DNA from: Sulfurimonas sp.
Lineage (GTDB): Bacteria; Campylobacterota; Campylobacteria; Campylobacterales; Sulfurimonadaceae
Assembly (NCBI RefSeq): GCF_041583195.1
Contig: NZ_JBFHGL010000004.1
Span: 124,001 to 188,000, forward strand
DNA: 64,000 bases
Direction: 5' to 3'
This document shows positions 53,839 to 63,035 of the stretch, in pieces. Numbering within the stretch: position 1 is the stretch's first letter; the number at the start of each line of letters is the position of its first letter. The notes below the pieces were generated by a model. It did not search any database, had not been told where the DNA came from, and saw only the letters and a program-made list of their open reading frames with translations. A program made the position numbers and the translations under genes.

Positions 53839-54699
53839 ATGGTAAAAGTAGCGGCACTTCAGATGGCAATGGGGGAAGATAAAGAGGCAAATGTAAATAA
53901 AGCTGAATCTTTTGTTAGAGAAGCTGCTTCTAATGGAGCAAACATTATCTTGCTGCCTGAGTTGTTTGAGGGCTTATACTTTTGTAAAGACATGGACAAA
54001 AAGTATTTTGAGTGGGCTAAACCACTTCAAAATAATAAACTGATAGAGCGTTTTGCACTGCTTGCAGATGAACTTAATGTGGTTATATTGGTTTCTTATT
54101 TTGAAAAAGCAAAAAATAAATATGATGAGGTTGAGTATTTCAACTCTTTAGTTGTAGTAAATGCAGATGGAACTATAGGCGATAACTACCGTAAAACTCA
54201 TATACCTGACGGTCCTGGATATGAAGAGAAGTTTTACTTTAAACCTGGAGATACTGGATTTAAAGTATGGGATACAAAGTTTGGTCGTATAGGTGTAGGG
54301 ATCTGTTGGGATCAGTGGTTTAGTGAGACAGCACGTGCACTGGCTATTAAAGGTGCTGAGATAATTTTTTACCCTACTGCGATCGGAAGTGAACCTGAGA
54401 TTGGAGTTGATTCTAAAGATCATTGGCAGCGTGTACAGATGGGTCACTCAGCTTGTAACACTGTGCCTGTAGTTGCAGCAAACCGAATTGGTGTAGAGGA
54501 TGGTGAGAGTTGTTCTCTGACATTTTACGGTTCATCTTTTATGACTGATTACACTGGTAAAAAAATAGCTGAAGCAAGCCGTGATAAAGAGGAGATCATT
54601 TACGCTGAGTACGATCTAGAAGAGAATAAAAAACAGCGTATCTACTGGGGGCTTTTACGAGATAGACGTCCTAGTTGTTATGAAGATCTGACAATATAA
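53839..54699 (+). CDS. aguB: N-carbamoylputrescine amidase
   Basis: Carbon-nitrogen hydrolase of the nitrilase family with catalytic triad Glu41, Lys119 and Cys156. Segments LLPELFEGLYF, NYRKTHIPDGPGYEEKFYF and GICWDQWFSETARAL match AguB closely. It converts N-carbamoylputrescine to putrescine. Length 286. The agmatine deiminase gene (aguA) is not in this window. Its last 29 bases overlap miaA on the other strand. Confidence 0.92.
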   Translation: MVKVAALQMAMGEDKEANVNKAESFVREAASNGANIILLPELFEGLYFCKDMDKKYFEWAKPLQNNKLIERFALLADELNVVILVSYFEKAKNKYDEVEYFNSLVVVNADGTIGDNYRKTHIPDGPGYEEKFYFKPGDTGFKVWDTKFGRIGVGICWDQWFSETARALAIKGAEIIFYPTAIGSEPEIGVDSKDHWQRVQMGHSACNTVPVVAANRIGVEDGESCSLTFYGSSFMTDYTGKKIAEASRDKEEIIYAEYDLEENKKQRIYWGLLRDRRPSCYEDLTI

Positions 54700-55570
54700 T
54701 CTCTTCTAACTCTTCAAGCGGTGCACTTATTAGACCTTCAAACTGATTTTTATTAAAAGTTTGTTGTCGTTTTGCAAGTTGTGCCGTGTGGATTGAGATA
54801 AGCTCTAACATCTCTTTTTTATCTATCTTTCCATCTAAATAATCAAGTACTTCAACTATTCCTATAGCTCCCATAGAGTTTGGCTCTCTAGTATATTTTT
54901 GCTCTAAATATGCCACTTCATCAATTAGACCCATATCTAACATTTTAGAGGTGCGTTTTTGAATTCTTTGTCTTAAAACATCACGCTCTACATCTATGTT
55001 GAAAATTATAAGATCTTTAATGATCGGTTTTGGAGGATTTTGCTCAAACCATTTACTTGGAATTGTTTTAGAAGCTTCATATATAATCAGTGCTTTTTCT
55101 ATACGGTAGCTGTCATTTGCAGATATGTTTTTCATATACTCGGGATCTTGAAGTTTTAAAAAGTTGTATGTACTTTCCAGATCTATCATAGCTCTGTTAA
55201 CGTTTTTTTTACCTTCTAAACTAAGTTCAGGAACAGGTGATAAGCCTTGCAGTAGAGATTTTAAGTAAAAAGATGTTCCGCCTACTATAACAAGGTTTTT
55301 GCCGTCTTCTTTACATTTGGCAACTACATCATGATAAAGTTTTATAAAAATATCAACAGAAAAGTGTTCATTAGGGTATATCTCATCTATGCCAAAATGT
55401 TTAACTTCAGAGAGTTCTTCACGGCTAGGTTTAGCTGAAACTATATCTATCTCTTTGTAGATGCTGAGTGAGTCTATAGATAGTATATATGCATCGATTT
55501 TTTTTGCGATCTTTATGGCAAGATCACTTTTACCAGATGCTGTAGGACCTATGATGGCAAGTTGCTTCAT
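54671..55570 (-). CDS. miaA: tRNA dimethylallyltransferase
   Basis: Adds the dimethylallyl group to A37 of tRNAs reading UNN codons. P-loop GPTASGKS at 8-15, IDSLSIYKEIDIVSAKPS with the catalytic Asp, and VGGTSFYLKSLLQGL. Length 299. It is the last of three closely packed minus-strand genes (AEC carrier, lipoprotein, miaA) and overlaps aguB convergently. Confidence 0.95.
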   Translation of the reverse strand: MKQLAIIGPTASGKSDLAIKIAKKIDAYILSIDSLSIYKEIDIVSAKPSREELSEVKHFGIDEIYPNEHFSVDIFIKLYHDVVAKCKEDGKNLVIVGGTSFYLKSLLQGLSPVPELSLEGKKNVNRAMIDLESTYNFLKLQDPEYMKNISANDSYRIEKALIIYEASKTIPSKWFEQNPPKPIIKDLIIFNIDVERDVLRQRIQKRTSKMLDMGLIDEVAYLEQKYTREPNSMGAIGIVEVLDYLDGKIDKKEMLELISIHTAQLAKRQQTFNKNQFEGLISAPLEELEEIILSDLHNN

Positions 55571-55990
55571 CTACTCTCTCTTTGCGAAATTTAATTCATC
55601 CAGCATTTTATCAAAACCCGCTTTAATATCTTTTTTAGTTATATCATCATCAAGATCAATATAGTAGCTGTAGTAAAGTTTGTTTTCTTTTTTTATCTCA
55701 TATCTTATGTAACTGCTTGGCATACCGTAAGCTTTTTTGTCTACATTTTGGTTTGAATTACATGTTATAGAGTTTTTGTAAGATACTATCAAGTCAACTT
55801 CACAGTTTTGATCAAAAACATAAAGGTCATTGAGTGAATTTTCTATATTTTTATTTGGTGGAAAAACCAAAAGCCTCATACACTCTATGTCCTTATCCAG
55901 TATGCGTTTATCATACACTCTGCTGATGGAATTCTCCGAGCATCCTAAAAAGAAAATGGTAGCAATAAATAGTAAAAGTTTTAAAACCAT
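55571..55990 (-). CDS. Putative lipoprotein
   Basis: Type II signal peptide with lipobox FFLGC (Cys17). The mature part has four further cysteines (ECMRL, NCEVDL, ITCN and so on) and no recognised domain. It overlaps the AEC carrier end by ten bases and abuts miaA, so it is cotranscribed with both. Function unknown. Confidence 0.6.
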   Translation of the reverse strand: MVLKLLLFIATIFFLGCSENSISRVYDKRILDKDIECMRLLVFPPNKNIENSLNDLYVFDQNCEVDLIVSYKNSITCNSNQNVDKKAYGMPSSYIRYEIKKENKLYYSYYIDLDDDITKKDIKAGFDKMLDELNFAKRE

Positions 55991-56889
55991 TTTAGCACTT
56001 CTACACCTATAAATATGATTCCCAAAAATGCTATAGAAGATATAAATACAAGTGCCGTAACAATGCGTGGCTGACAGTCATAAAGTGAAGCAAGGTTTAC
56101 GTTTGCAATAGCTAAAGGCATAAGCAGTTCCATAAAAATAATGCCTTTGATCATTGGATCTAGATCAACAAAGCTAAGGACTATAAAAGTGACAATAGGA
56201 AGTATGAGAAATTTAAAACTCATAACCCAAAGCACTAGGCGTTTGCTTATTAGTTTGATCTTTGTTCCGTAAAGATATATTCCAAACAAAAACAGCTGCA
56301 TTGTCATAGAAGCATAAGCACCCATCATAAGCATGTTCATTACAACTTCGCTTGGCTGATAGTTGTTGACACTTAGCAGTATTGCAATTATTGCAGCCCA
56401 AAGTATAGGGAGCTTTACTATATTTAAAAGTGAGGTTTTTGCATCATAAGTTCCGCGTGAATAGTAATAAACCCCCATAGTATAAACAACAAAAACATTT
56501 ACCAAATTTACAACTGTTGTGTAGGGAATAGACTCCTCACCAAAGATCGCTATGTTTAGTGGAATTCCAAGATTCCCAGTATTTCCTATGATCGCTGCAA
56601 CTGTAGCTATTGAGTACTCTTTTTTATTCTCAAACAAAAACTTTGCAAGTATTGCAGATATCAATATTACTACAACTACAATTGCCAGGTAAACAGATGG
56701 TGCATAGAGCAGAGTGATATCTACAGGACGAACCAAAAGTCCCCAGAAAGTTAAAAAAACCTGTAGAAAATAAACATTTAAAATAGTTATTGTTTTATCA
56801 TCTATTTTTTCTTTAAAACTTATTTTAGAGATGTAACCCATAATGATAAAGATATAAATAGCAATAATGGAGTATATTATAGAGCTCAT
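55981..56889 (-). CDS. AEC-family (auxin efflux carrier-like) transporter
   Basis: About ten membrane helices with the AEC features, including AAIIGNTGNLGIPLNIAIFG in the middle and LPLAIANVNLASLY near the end. Bacterial members move malonate or other organic anions; the substrate here is unknown. The ATG at 56889 is chosen because it gives the family's usual beginning; an upstream TTG at 56922 lacks a ribosome site. Length 302. Confidence 0.88.
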   Translation of the reverse strand: MSSIIYSIIAIYIFIIMGYISKISFKEKIDDKTITILNVYFLQVFLTFWGLLVRPVDITLLYAPSVYLAIVVVVILISAILAKFLFENKKEYSIATVAAIIGNTGNLGIPLNIAIFGEESIPYTTVVNLVNVFVVYTMGVYYYSRGTYDAKTSLLNIVKLPILWAAIIAILLSVNNYQPSEVVMNMLMMGAYASMTMQLFLFGIYLYGTKIKLISKRLVLWVMSFKFLILPIVTFIVLSFVDLDPMIKGIIFMELLMPLAIANVNLASLYDCQPRIVTALVFISSIAFLGIIFIGVEVLKWF

Positions 56890-56961
56890 AATGAAATTAT
56901 ATCTAAGTATAATTAGATACAATATACTATAATGTGAATATTATTTAAAAAAGGGATAGAC

Positions 56962-59190
56962 TTGAGTGAAGTTCATGGTGATGAAGTTTTACTAAAAGCA
57001 TTGACAAAGTTTATAACTGCTTATGCACCACTAAAAGGTGAAGATTATTATGAAGCTTTGTCTAGATATGTTGTTGAAAACTTTGAATTTGAATATGCTT
57101 TTGTCGGAAAGATTAACGATAACATTACGGCTGTTGATGTAATATCCGGTTGGGCTAAAGACAAGCCGATCACAACTTTTAGTTACAACTTGGAAAATAC
57201 ACCGTGTGATAAAGTTGTCTCTTATGATTATGAAATCCATCCTAAAGATGTGCAAAAACTCTATCCAAACGATCAAATGATAAAGAGTATGGGTGTAGAA
57301 GCTTACTCCGGTATAGCTTTGACAAATAAAGATCAAGCACCAGTTGGAATTTTTGTAGCCATAAGTAAAAAACCTTTTAAAAACCCACAGTTGGTTGAGC
57401 ATATACTAAAACTGTGTGCAGGTTTTTTAAGTGCTGAGATGCAAAGATATGCAGTTGAACTCAGCACAAAAAATTTAAAAAACATAGCTTATTATGATCC
57501 TTTAACAAAGCTACCCAATAGACTCCTTATTACAGACAGAATAGCTCGTGCTATTGCAAATCAAAGCAGAGAAAAAAATATAGTAGCAATTTGTCTGCTT
57601 GATCTGGATGGTTTTAAAGATGTAAACGATACTCTTGGACATGATGCAGGAGATTATGTTTTAATAGAAGTAGCAAGAAGAATAGAAGATCTGATAAGAC
57701 CCGAAGACACTGTTGCAAGACTTGGAGGGGATGAATTTGTAATTGTTTTAAGCGATATAGATACATCTGAAGATGCCGGAAAAGTTTTAGTAAGAGTACT
57801 AAATGCAGTAGCAGCTCCGTATAATTTTAAAAATAAACTTATTAAGTCTATCTCGGCTAGTATCGGTGTAGCCATATACCCTGAAGATAATGTAGATGAT
57901 GATACTCTGATAAGACACGCCGATCAAGCAATGTATAAAGCTAAAAACAGCGGTAAAAATCAGTTTCGTTTTTTTGATGCAAAAGAACATGTAAAAGTAA
58001 AAGCAAATTTCAAAGCTTTAAAGAAGATTGAAAAAGCTATTGACAACGGTGAATTTCAACTCTATTATCAACCAAAACTTAGTGCACATAATTTAAAAGT
58101 TGAAAGCTTTGAAGTACTTTCCAGATGGGTACATCCTGTTCTTGGAGTGCTATCACCAAGTGAGTTTTTACCACTTATAGAAAATGATGATTTGATGTAT
58201 AAGTTTGATGAGTGGGTTATTAGAGAGTCATTACTAGGTGTTGAGAAGTTAAAAAAAGAAGGTATTAATGTATATCTGTCCGTAAATATATCGCCTAAAC
58301 AGTTTAAACAAACTAACTTTGTAGGTAAGGTTAAAAACATTGTTACTGATATGGGTATAGACCCTTCTTATTTAAAGCAAATAGAGTTTGAAATAACTGA
58401 AAACACGGCTTTAGAGAGTATAACTCATACCAATGAGACTATGTTTGAATTAAACAGTATGGGTGTTAGTTTTGCTTTGGATGATTTTGGAACCGGTTAT
58501 TCATCTTTAACACACTTGAAACAGCTCAATGTAAACACCATTAAAATAGATAGAAGTTTTATAGATGATATGCTGCATGACTCGCAAGATATGGCTATTG
58601 TAAATGCCATAATTTCACTCTCTAAAGTTTTTCAAATTGAAGTTGTAGCTGAGGGTGCTGAAAATATAGAACAACTTCTGATGCTTCTGGAACTTGGTTG
58701 TGATTCTATTCAAGGCTATACTATTGCAAAACCTATGAGTTATGAAGCTACACTAATTTATATGAAAAATTTTACATCTGACCCTAGATGGAAAGTTGTT
58801 ACAAAAAATATTCCTAGACGTGCTGACTTTGAACTGTTACTTGCTGAGAGCAACCATAAATACTGGGCTGAACTTGTAATAGACAGTATAAGTAGAGACA
58901 ACTATAAAAATATTCCACAGCTTTCATATAATTCGTGTAGACTTGGAAAATGGATGCATAATAACGGGAAAGTGCACTTTTCAAAATATGGAAGCTTTCA
59001 TGAGTTAAAAACTATTCATAAAAATATACATAAAGAGGTTGGTTTAATTATTGAAAAGTTAAGTAAAGGTGCTTCAGAAGAAGAAAGAGAAAAAAGTATT
59101 GAAAAAATTGTAACTATGAGAAATAAACTTGTATCTGCAATAAATAAATTAGAAATAGAGTATAAAGAAGATAAGGGGATTAAACAATGA
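56962..59190 (+). CDS. GAF-GGDEF-EAL protein with C-terminal zinc-binding CZB domain
   Basis: Cytoplasmic c-di-GMP enzyme with no membrane helix. A GAF domain (about 15-165) is followed by a GGDEF domain with GGDEF at 255-259 and an intact RPED inhibitory site just upstream. The EAL domain uses the variant E384-V-L but keeps EITE, DDFGTGYSS, IKIDR and AEGAENIEQ. The C-terminal 110 residues are a CZB domain with putative zinc ligands His632, Cys659, His686 and His690, and the motif CRLGKW. CZB domains sense zinc in E. coli DgcZ and in chemoreceptors. Start TTG; it overlaps the haemerythrin gene by four bases. Confidence 0.92.
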   Translation: MSEVHGDEVLLKALTKFITAYAPLKGEDYYEALSRYVVENFEFEYAFVGKINDNITAVDVISGWAKDKPITTFSYNLENTPCDKVVSYDYEIHPKDVQKLYPNDQMIKSMGVEAYSGIALTNKDQAPVGIFVAISKKPFKNPQLVEHILKLCAGFLSAEMQRYAVELSTKNLKNIAYYDPLTKLPNRLLITDRIARAIANQSREKNIVAICLLDLDGFKDVNDTLGHDAGDYVLIEVARRIEDLIRPEDTVARLGGDEFVIVLSDIDTSEDAGKVLVRVLNAVAAPYNFKNKLIKSISASIGVAIYPEDNVDDDTLIRHADQAMYKAKNSGKNQFRFFDAKEHVKVKANFKALKKIEKAIDNGEFQLYYQPKLSAHNLKVESFEVLSRWVHPVLGVLSPSEFLPLIENDDLMYKFDEWVIRESLLGVEKLKKEGINVYLSVNISPKQFKQTNFVGKVKNIVTDMGIDPSYLKQIEFEITENTALESITHTNETMFELNSMGVSFALDDFGTGYSSLTHLKQLNVNTIKIDRSFIDDMLHDSQDMAIVNAIISLSKVFQIEVVAEGAENIEQLLMLLELGCDSIQGYTIAKPMSYEATLIYMKNFTSDPRWKVVTKNIPRRADFELLLAESNHKYWAELVIDSISRDNYKNIPQLSYNSCRLGKWMHNNGKVHFSKYGSFHELKTIHKNIHKEVGLIIEKLSKGASEEEREKSIEKIVTMRNKLVSAINKLEIEYKEDKGIKQ

Positions 59191-59615
59191 GCAGTCAGCT
59201 AGGGGAAATAAAATGGAGTACAGATTATGAAACAGGTGTTGAGGAAATAGATGAACAACACCATATATTAGTAAACACTCTAAATGAAGCTAACGAGCTT
59301 CTTACAAAAGAGTATTCTTTAGAAAATTTGCAAAACATAACGAAGGATCTACTTAGTTATGCACTTTACCATTTTGAAACAGAAGAGGAGTTAATGCAGG
59401 AGTACAACTATGAAGGTGAGGCTCCAAAAGACTTTGAGAATCATATGAAACAACACAGAGATTTTTCTGCAAAAGTTGTTGAGGTTAGAGACTCTTTAAA
59501 ATCAGGTAACCTGATAGGTCAAGATGAACTTATAAGTTTTTTATTAAACTGGCTACTTAATCATATAGATAAAACAGATAAGAAGTTAGGTAAATTCTTA
59601 TCAGAGAAAATGTAA
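59187..59615 (+). CDS. Bacteriohaemerythrin
   Basis: Di-iron oxygen-binding protein. All seven expected ligands are in place and correctly spaced: His25, His62, Glu66, His86, His90, His126 and Asp131. Length 142. It starts inside the GAF-GGDEF-EAL-CZB gene, so the two should be translated together. It may deliver oxygen or report it to the signalling proteins on either side; this is inference from position. Confidence 0.93.
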   Translation: MSSQLGEIKWSTDYETGVEEIDEQHHILVNTLNEANELLTKEYSLENLQNITKDLLSYALYHFETEEELMQEYNYEGEAPKDFENHMKQHRDFSAKVVEVRDSLKSGNLIGQDELISFLLNWLLNHIDKTDKKLGKFLSEKM

Positions 59616-59650
59616 AGAACATTTTTATAATTTGTGAAGTGTGATATAAG

Positions 59651-61513
59651 ATGAATTATAAATTTTCAGAAATAGCTGATATTAAAATGTTGCAGGACCT
59701 ACTCGATGGTTTTGCTCCACTGTATCCAGTGGCTACTGCAATTCTTGACGTAGATGGTGAGATACTTGCCGCTTCAAACTGGAGACGTATATGTACAGCT
59801 TATCACAGGGTTGAACCGACAACATCTCAGAGATGTTTAGAGAGTGATACTGCACTAGCAAACGGACTAAGTGAACAAAAAGAATATAACGTTTATAAAT
59901 GTAAAAATGGTCTTGTTGATGTCGCGTTTCCAATAATTATAGACGGTAAACACCTTGCCAATTTTTTTATCGGACAGTTTCTTTTTGAAGAGCCAGATAG
60001 AGAATATTTTATAAATCAAGCTAAAACATTCGGTTTTGACACATCAGACTATTTAAAAGCTCTTGATGAAGTAAAAGTTATACCTGAACAAGAGATAAAA
60101 AACCTTTTAGAGTTTTTTGCCAAACAAGTAAATATTTTAGCAAAGCTCGGAAAAGCAAATCTAGACGAACAGAATATTAATGCTAAGCTTGAGCAAAAAG
60201 TTCAAGCAAGAACAGTGGAACTTGAAAAAATAAACCAACTTTTAAAAAAATCACAGGAGATTGCCAATTTGGGAATTTGGGAGTTGGATATAGTCAACAA
60301 TAAGTTGTACTGGTCAGATGAAATATTTAAGATATTTGAAAAAAATAAAAAGAATTTTTCTGCATCATATGAAGGTTTTATAGAGGTTGTACACCCTGAT
60401 GATCGTGAGCTGGTTTCCAGTGCTTATGAGAACTCTATTGTTACTAAAGAGAAGTATCAAATCGCTCATAGATTGATTATGGATGATGGACGGATCAAGT
60501 GGGTAGAGGAACAGTGTGAAACTGAATTTGACTCGCAAGGAAATGCTCTTAAATCAATTGGAACTGTTTATGATATTACAAGACGTAAAGAGGTAGAAGA
60601 ACTTCTACAAGAGACACTTGATAAACAAAATGCCATACTAAAAGTGGAAAATGTAGGATTTGCTTTTACAAAAAAGAGAAAGTTTACATGGGTGAATAGT
60701 GCATTTGAAAATATGTTTGGTTATGACAATGGTGAACTTGTTGGAAAAAGCACAAGAACTATTTATGCAAGTGATGAAGGGTATCGTTATTATGGAAAGG
60801 TAGGATATCCAAAGCTAGTTGAAAACGGTGTCTATAATCAAGAGGTAGAGTGTATTAGAAAAGATGGCAGTCATTTCACGATATTGGCAAGTATGACAGC
60901 ACTGACGAATGATTTAAGTGAAGCAGTCGGTGTTTTTGTTGATGTGACAGAAGCTACTGAACTAAGAAAACAATTAGAAGAAATTAATCAGCAATTAGCT
61001 GAACGAGCTAACAGAGATTTCCTAACAAAACTTTACAATAGACGTGGCTTTGAGGAACGTTGCAAAGAGGTAATTGAATTTGCAAAGAGGGAAGGTTCAA
61101 AAATTAGTATTGCAATGTTTGATGTTGATCATTTCAAGAAGGTTAATGATACATTTGGGCACGATGAAGGTGATAAAGTTTTAAAGTTTGTCGCAGATAC
61201 TTTAGTTGATATAGGTAGAAAAAGTGATATTATAGGTCGTTATGGTGGGGAAGAGTTTATTTTGTTAATGCCTCCAAAAACAGATGTAGAAGAATCTATT
61301 ATTGCAGCAGAAAGAGTTAGGCTGTCTATTCAGAATAATCCTATTGATAATATTGGTAAAATAACTATTAGTGCCGGAGTCGCAACTATATTTCCTAATC
61401 CAAACGATGATACGAAACAAATTGCAGATATTTTAAGAAAACAGGCAGATAAAGCACTCTATTATGCTAAAGAAAACGGTAGAAACAGAGTAGTTCATTC
61501 TGATAAATTGTAG
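59651..61513 (+). CDS. PocR-PAS-PAS-GGDEF diguanylate cyclase
   Basis: Domain order: PocR-type ligand-binding domain (about 5-175) with conserved cysteines in RRICTAYHRVEPTTSQRC and YKCKNGLVDV, a coiled coil, two PAS domains (about 205-315 and 325-435), a second coiled coil, and GGDEF (about 455-615) with GGEEF at 532-536 and an intact RKSD inhibitory site. No EAL domain and no membrane helix, so it should make c-di-GMP in the cytoplasm. PocR domains often bind small hydrocarbons or glycols. It lies 36 bases after the haemerythrin gene. Confidence 0.92.
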   Translation: MNYKFSEIADIKMLQDLLDGFAPLYPVATAILDVDGEILAASNWRRICTAYHRVEPTTSQRCLESDTALANGLSEQKEYNVYKCKNGLVDVAFPIIIDGKHLANFFIGQFLFEEPDREYFINQAKTFGFDTSDYLKALDEVKVIPEQEIKNLLEFFAKQVNILAKLGKANLDEQNINAKLEQKVQARTVELEKINQLLKKSQEIANLGIWELDIVNNKLYWSDEIFKIFEKNKKNFSASYEGFIEVVHPDDRELVSSAYENSIVTKEKYQIAHRLIMDDGRIKWVEEQCETEFDSQGNALKSIGTVYDITRRKEVEELLQETLDKQNAILKVENVGFAFTKKRKFTWVNSAFENMFGYDNGELVGKSTRTIYASDEGYRYYGKVGYPKLVENGVYNQEVECIRKDGSHFTILASMTALTNDLSEAVGVFVDVTEATELRKQLEEINQQLAERANRDFLTKLYNRRGFEERCKEVIEFAKREGSKISIAMFDVDHFKKVNDTFGHDEGDKVLKFVADTLVDIGRKSDIIGRYGGEEFILLMPPKTDVEESIIAAERVRLSIQNNPIDNIGKITISAGVATIFPNPNDDTKQIADILRKQADKALYYAKENGRNRVVHSDKL

Positions 61514-61536
61514 ATTAATTAGTTTTTGGAGAAAAG

Positions 61537-61881
61537 ATGAAACAAGATAAACTTCTTATAGTATGGTCAAGTGGTGAAATAGACGTAGCTAAAAGACTTA
61601 TACTTCTTTACGGCTCAGTGATGCTTGAGAGAAAATATTGGGACGCGGCTACTATTATGGTTTGGGGACCATCAGCAAAGCTAATAGCTGAAAATAAAGA
61701 GATTCAAGAAAGAGTCAAAGTAGTTATGGATACAGGTGTAAAGTTTAATACATGCGTAGTTTGCTCAGATGAATACGGTATAACTGATCAGCTAAAAGAG
61801 TTAGGAATAGAGCCTATACATACAGGCGAGATGTTGACTGAATCTCTAAAGAGTGACGACACAAAAGTTTTAACATTTTAA
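61537..61881 (+). CDS. DsrE-family protein
   Basis: Small alpha/beta protein of the DsrE/DsrF-like type, which act as sulfur carriers or regulators. It shows the family's start (KLLIVWSSGEIDVAKRLILLYG) and a cysteine pair in FNTCVVCSDEYG, where DsrE proteins hold the active cysteine. Length 114. GGAG before the ATG. It lies 24 bases after the PocR-PAS-GGDEF gene. Confidence 0.8.
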   Translation: MKQDKLLIVWSSGEIDVAKRLILLYGSVMLERKYWDAATIMVWGPSAKLIAENKEIQERVKVVMDTGVKFNTCVVCSDEYGITDQLKELGIEPIHTGEMLTESLKSDDTKVLTF

Positions 61882-61884
61882 TTG

Positions 61885-61890
61885 TATAAT
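61885..61890 (+). promoter_or_regulatory. Candidate -10 element directly before a thioredoxin-like gene
   Basis: TATAAT ends six bases before the ATG at 61897, and no Shine-Dalgarno sequence is present. A transcript from this element would begin at or next to the start codon, so a leaderless message is possible. Confidence 0.4.
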
Positions 61891-61896
61891 TTTGCC

Positions 61897-62217
61897 ATGC
61901 AAACATTAGAAAATATACAACAAACGATCAAAGAAAACCTGGCTGTAATGGTGTACTTCTCAGCTCCCACATGTAATGTATGCCATGCTTTAAAACCAAA
62001 ACTTTTAGAAGCACTTGAAGCAAACTTTGAAGACTTTAAAGTTGAGAGTGTAGATATAAGTGTAAATGAAGATATAGCACCGCACTTTGGAGTTTTTGCT
62101 ATTCCTACTATATTGATTTTTTTAGATGGCAAAGAGTTTTTACGCAAAAGCAGAAATATGAGTGTTGATGAGGTAATCCGCGAGATCAAACGTCCATACG
62201 AGATAATGACATCTTAA
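61897..62217 (+). CDS. Thioredoxin-like protein with CxxC
   Basis: Thioredoxin fold, 106 residues. Active site APTCNVCHAL has Cys26 and Cys29 (CNVC instead of CGPC), and the cis-proline loop is GVFAIPTILIFL. It is not the housekeeping TrxA, which is at 34277. The ATG at 61897 is preferred to the TTG at 61882. It lies directly between the DsrE-like gene and an SDR enzyme, and may reduce a dedicated partner. Confidence 0.86.
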   Translation: MQTLENIQQTIKENLAVMVYFSAPTCNVCHALKPKLLEALEANFEDFKVESVDISVNEDIAPHFGVFAIPTILIFLDGKEFLRKSRNMSVDEVIREIKRPYEIMTS

Positions 62218-63035
62218 TGAAAAATATACTAATAACTGGATGCTCAAGCGGAATAGGTTACGACACTGCACACTATCTTCAACAAAACGGTTACAAAGTT
62301 TATGCAACTGCCAGAGAGCAAGAAGATGTTGAGCGTTTAAAAGCCGAAGGTTTACGCTCATATCTTTTAGATGTAAGAGATGCTGAGCAGATAAAAGAAG
62401 TGCTAGATTTGATTATAAAAGAAGACGGCGAGTTATATGCACTGTTTAACAATGCTGGATTCGGTCAGCCTGGAGCTGTAGAAGATATTACAACTACAGT
62501 TCTTAAAGAGCAGTTTGAGACAAACCTTTTTGGTTTGCATGAGCTTACATATCAAGTTTTAAAAATTATGCGCTCTCAAGGTTATGGTCGAATTATGCAG
62601 CACTCTTCCGTTTTAGGAATAATCTCTCTTCGTTTCCGTGGAGCCTACAATGCAAGCAAATATGCAATAGAAGGGTTGTGCGATACTTTGCGTCTGGAAC
62701 TTATGGACAGCGATATATATGTAAGTACTATAAATACTGGTCCTGTAAAAAGTGATTTTAGAAAAAACGCAACTATAAAATTTAGACAAAATGTAGATTT
62801 AGAACAGAGTTTGTGGAAAAGCGAGTATGAAGCTCAGTTGTTAGAGAGAAAAGAGAGTAAAGATACTGACATCTTTACAAAAAACAGCGATGTTGTTATA
62901 AAAAACATAGTCCATGCACTTGAAGCTAAAAAACCTCGTCCTAGATACTATAATACCTTAGCCACCCATTTACTGGGTGGCTTTAAAAGAGTTTTACCAA
63001 CGTCTTTTTTAGATAAGTTACTGTTAAAAATATAG
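62217..63035 (+). CDS. Short-chain dehydrogenase/reductase
   Basis: Classical SDR fold. Cofactor motif TGCSSGIG at 6-13, NNAG in the middle, the catalytic Ser in QHSSVLG, and YNASKYA with catalytic Tyr and Lys. A C-terminal extension of about 60 residues past the core (KNIVHALEAKKPRPRYYNT) is typical of the larger SDRs. Starts on the last base of the thioredoxin-like gene. Substrate unknown. An eight-base inverted repeat lies within the 3' end. Confidence 0.9.
   Translation: MKNILITGCSSGIGYDTAHYLQQNGYKVYATAREQEDVERLKAEGLRSYLLDVRDAEQIKEVLDLIIKEDGELYALFNNAGFGQPGAVEDITTTVLKEQFETNLFGLHELTYQVLKIMRSQGYGRIMQHSSVLGIISLRFRGAYNASKYAIEGLCDTLRLELMDSDIYVSTINTGPVKSDFRKNATIKFRQNVDLEQSLWKSEYEAQLLERKESKDTDIFTKNSDVVIKNIVHALEAKKPRPRYYNTLATHLLGGFKRVLPTSFLDKLLLKI
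62961..62981 (+). repeat. Inverted repeat within the SDR 3' end
   Basis: GCCACCCA at 62961-62968 and TGGGTGGC at 62974-62981 form a perfect eight-base stem with a five-base loop, inside the SDR coding sequence. TTTAAAAG follows; this is a weak tail for a terminator. Confidence 0.4.

Noticed and set aside
56890-56922. TTG start for the AEC transporter
   Set aside because: There is no ribosome site, and the family usually begins with the first helix right after the ATG at 56889.
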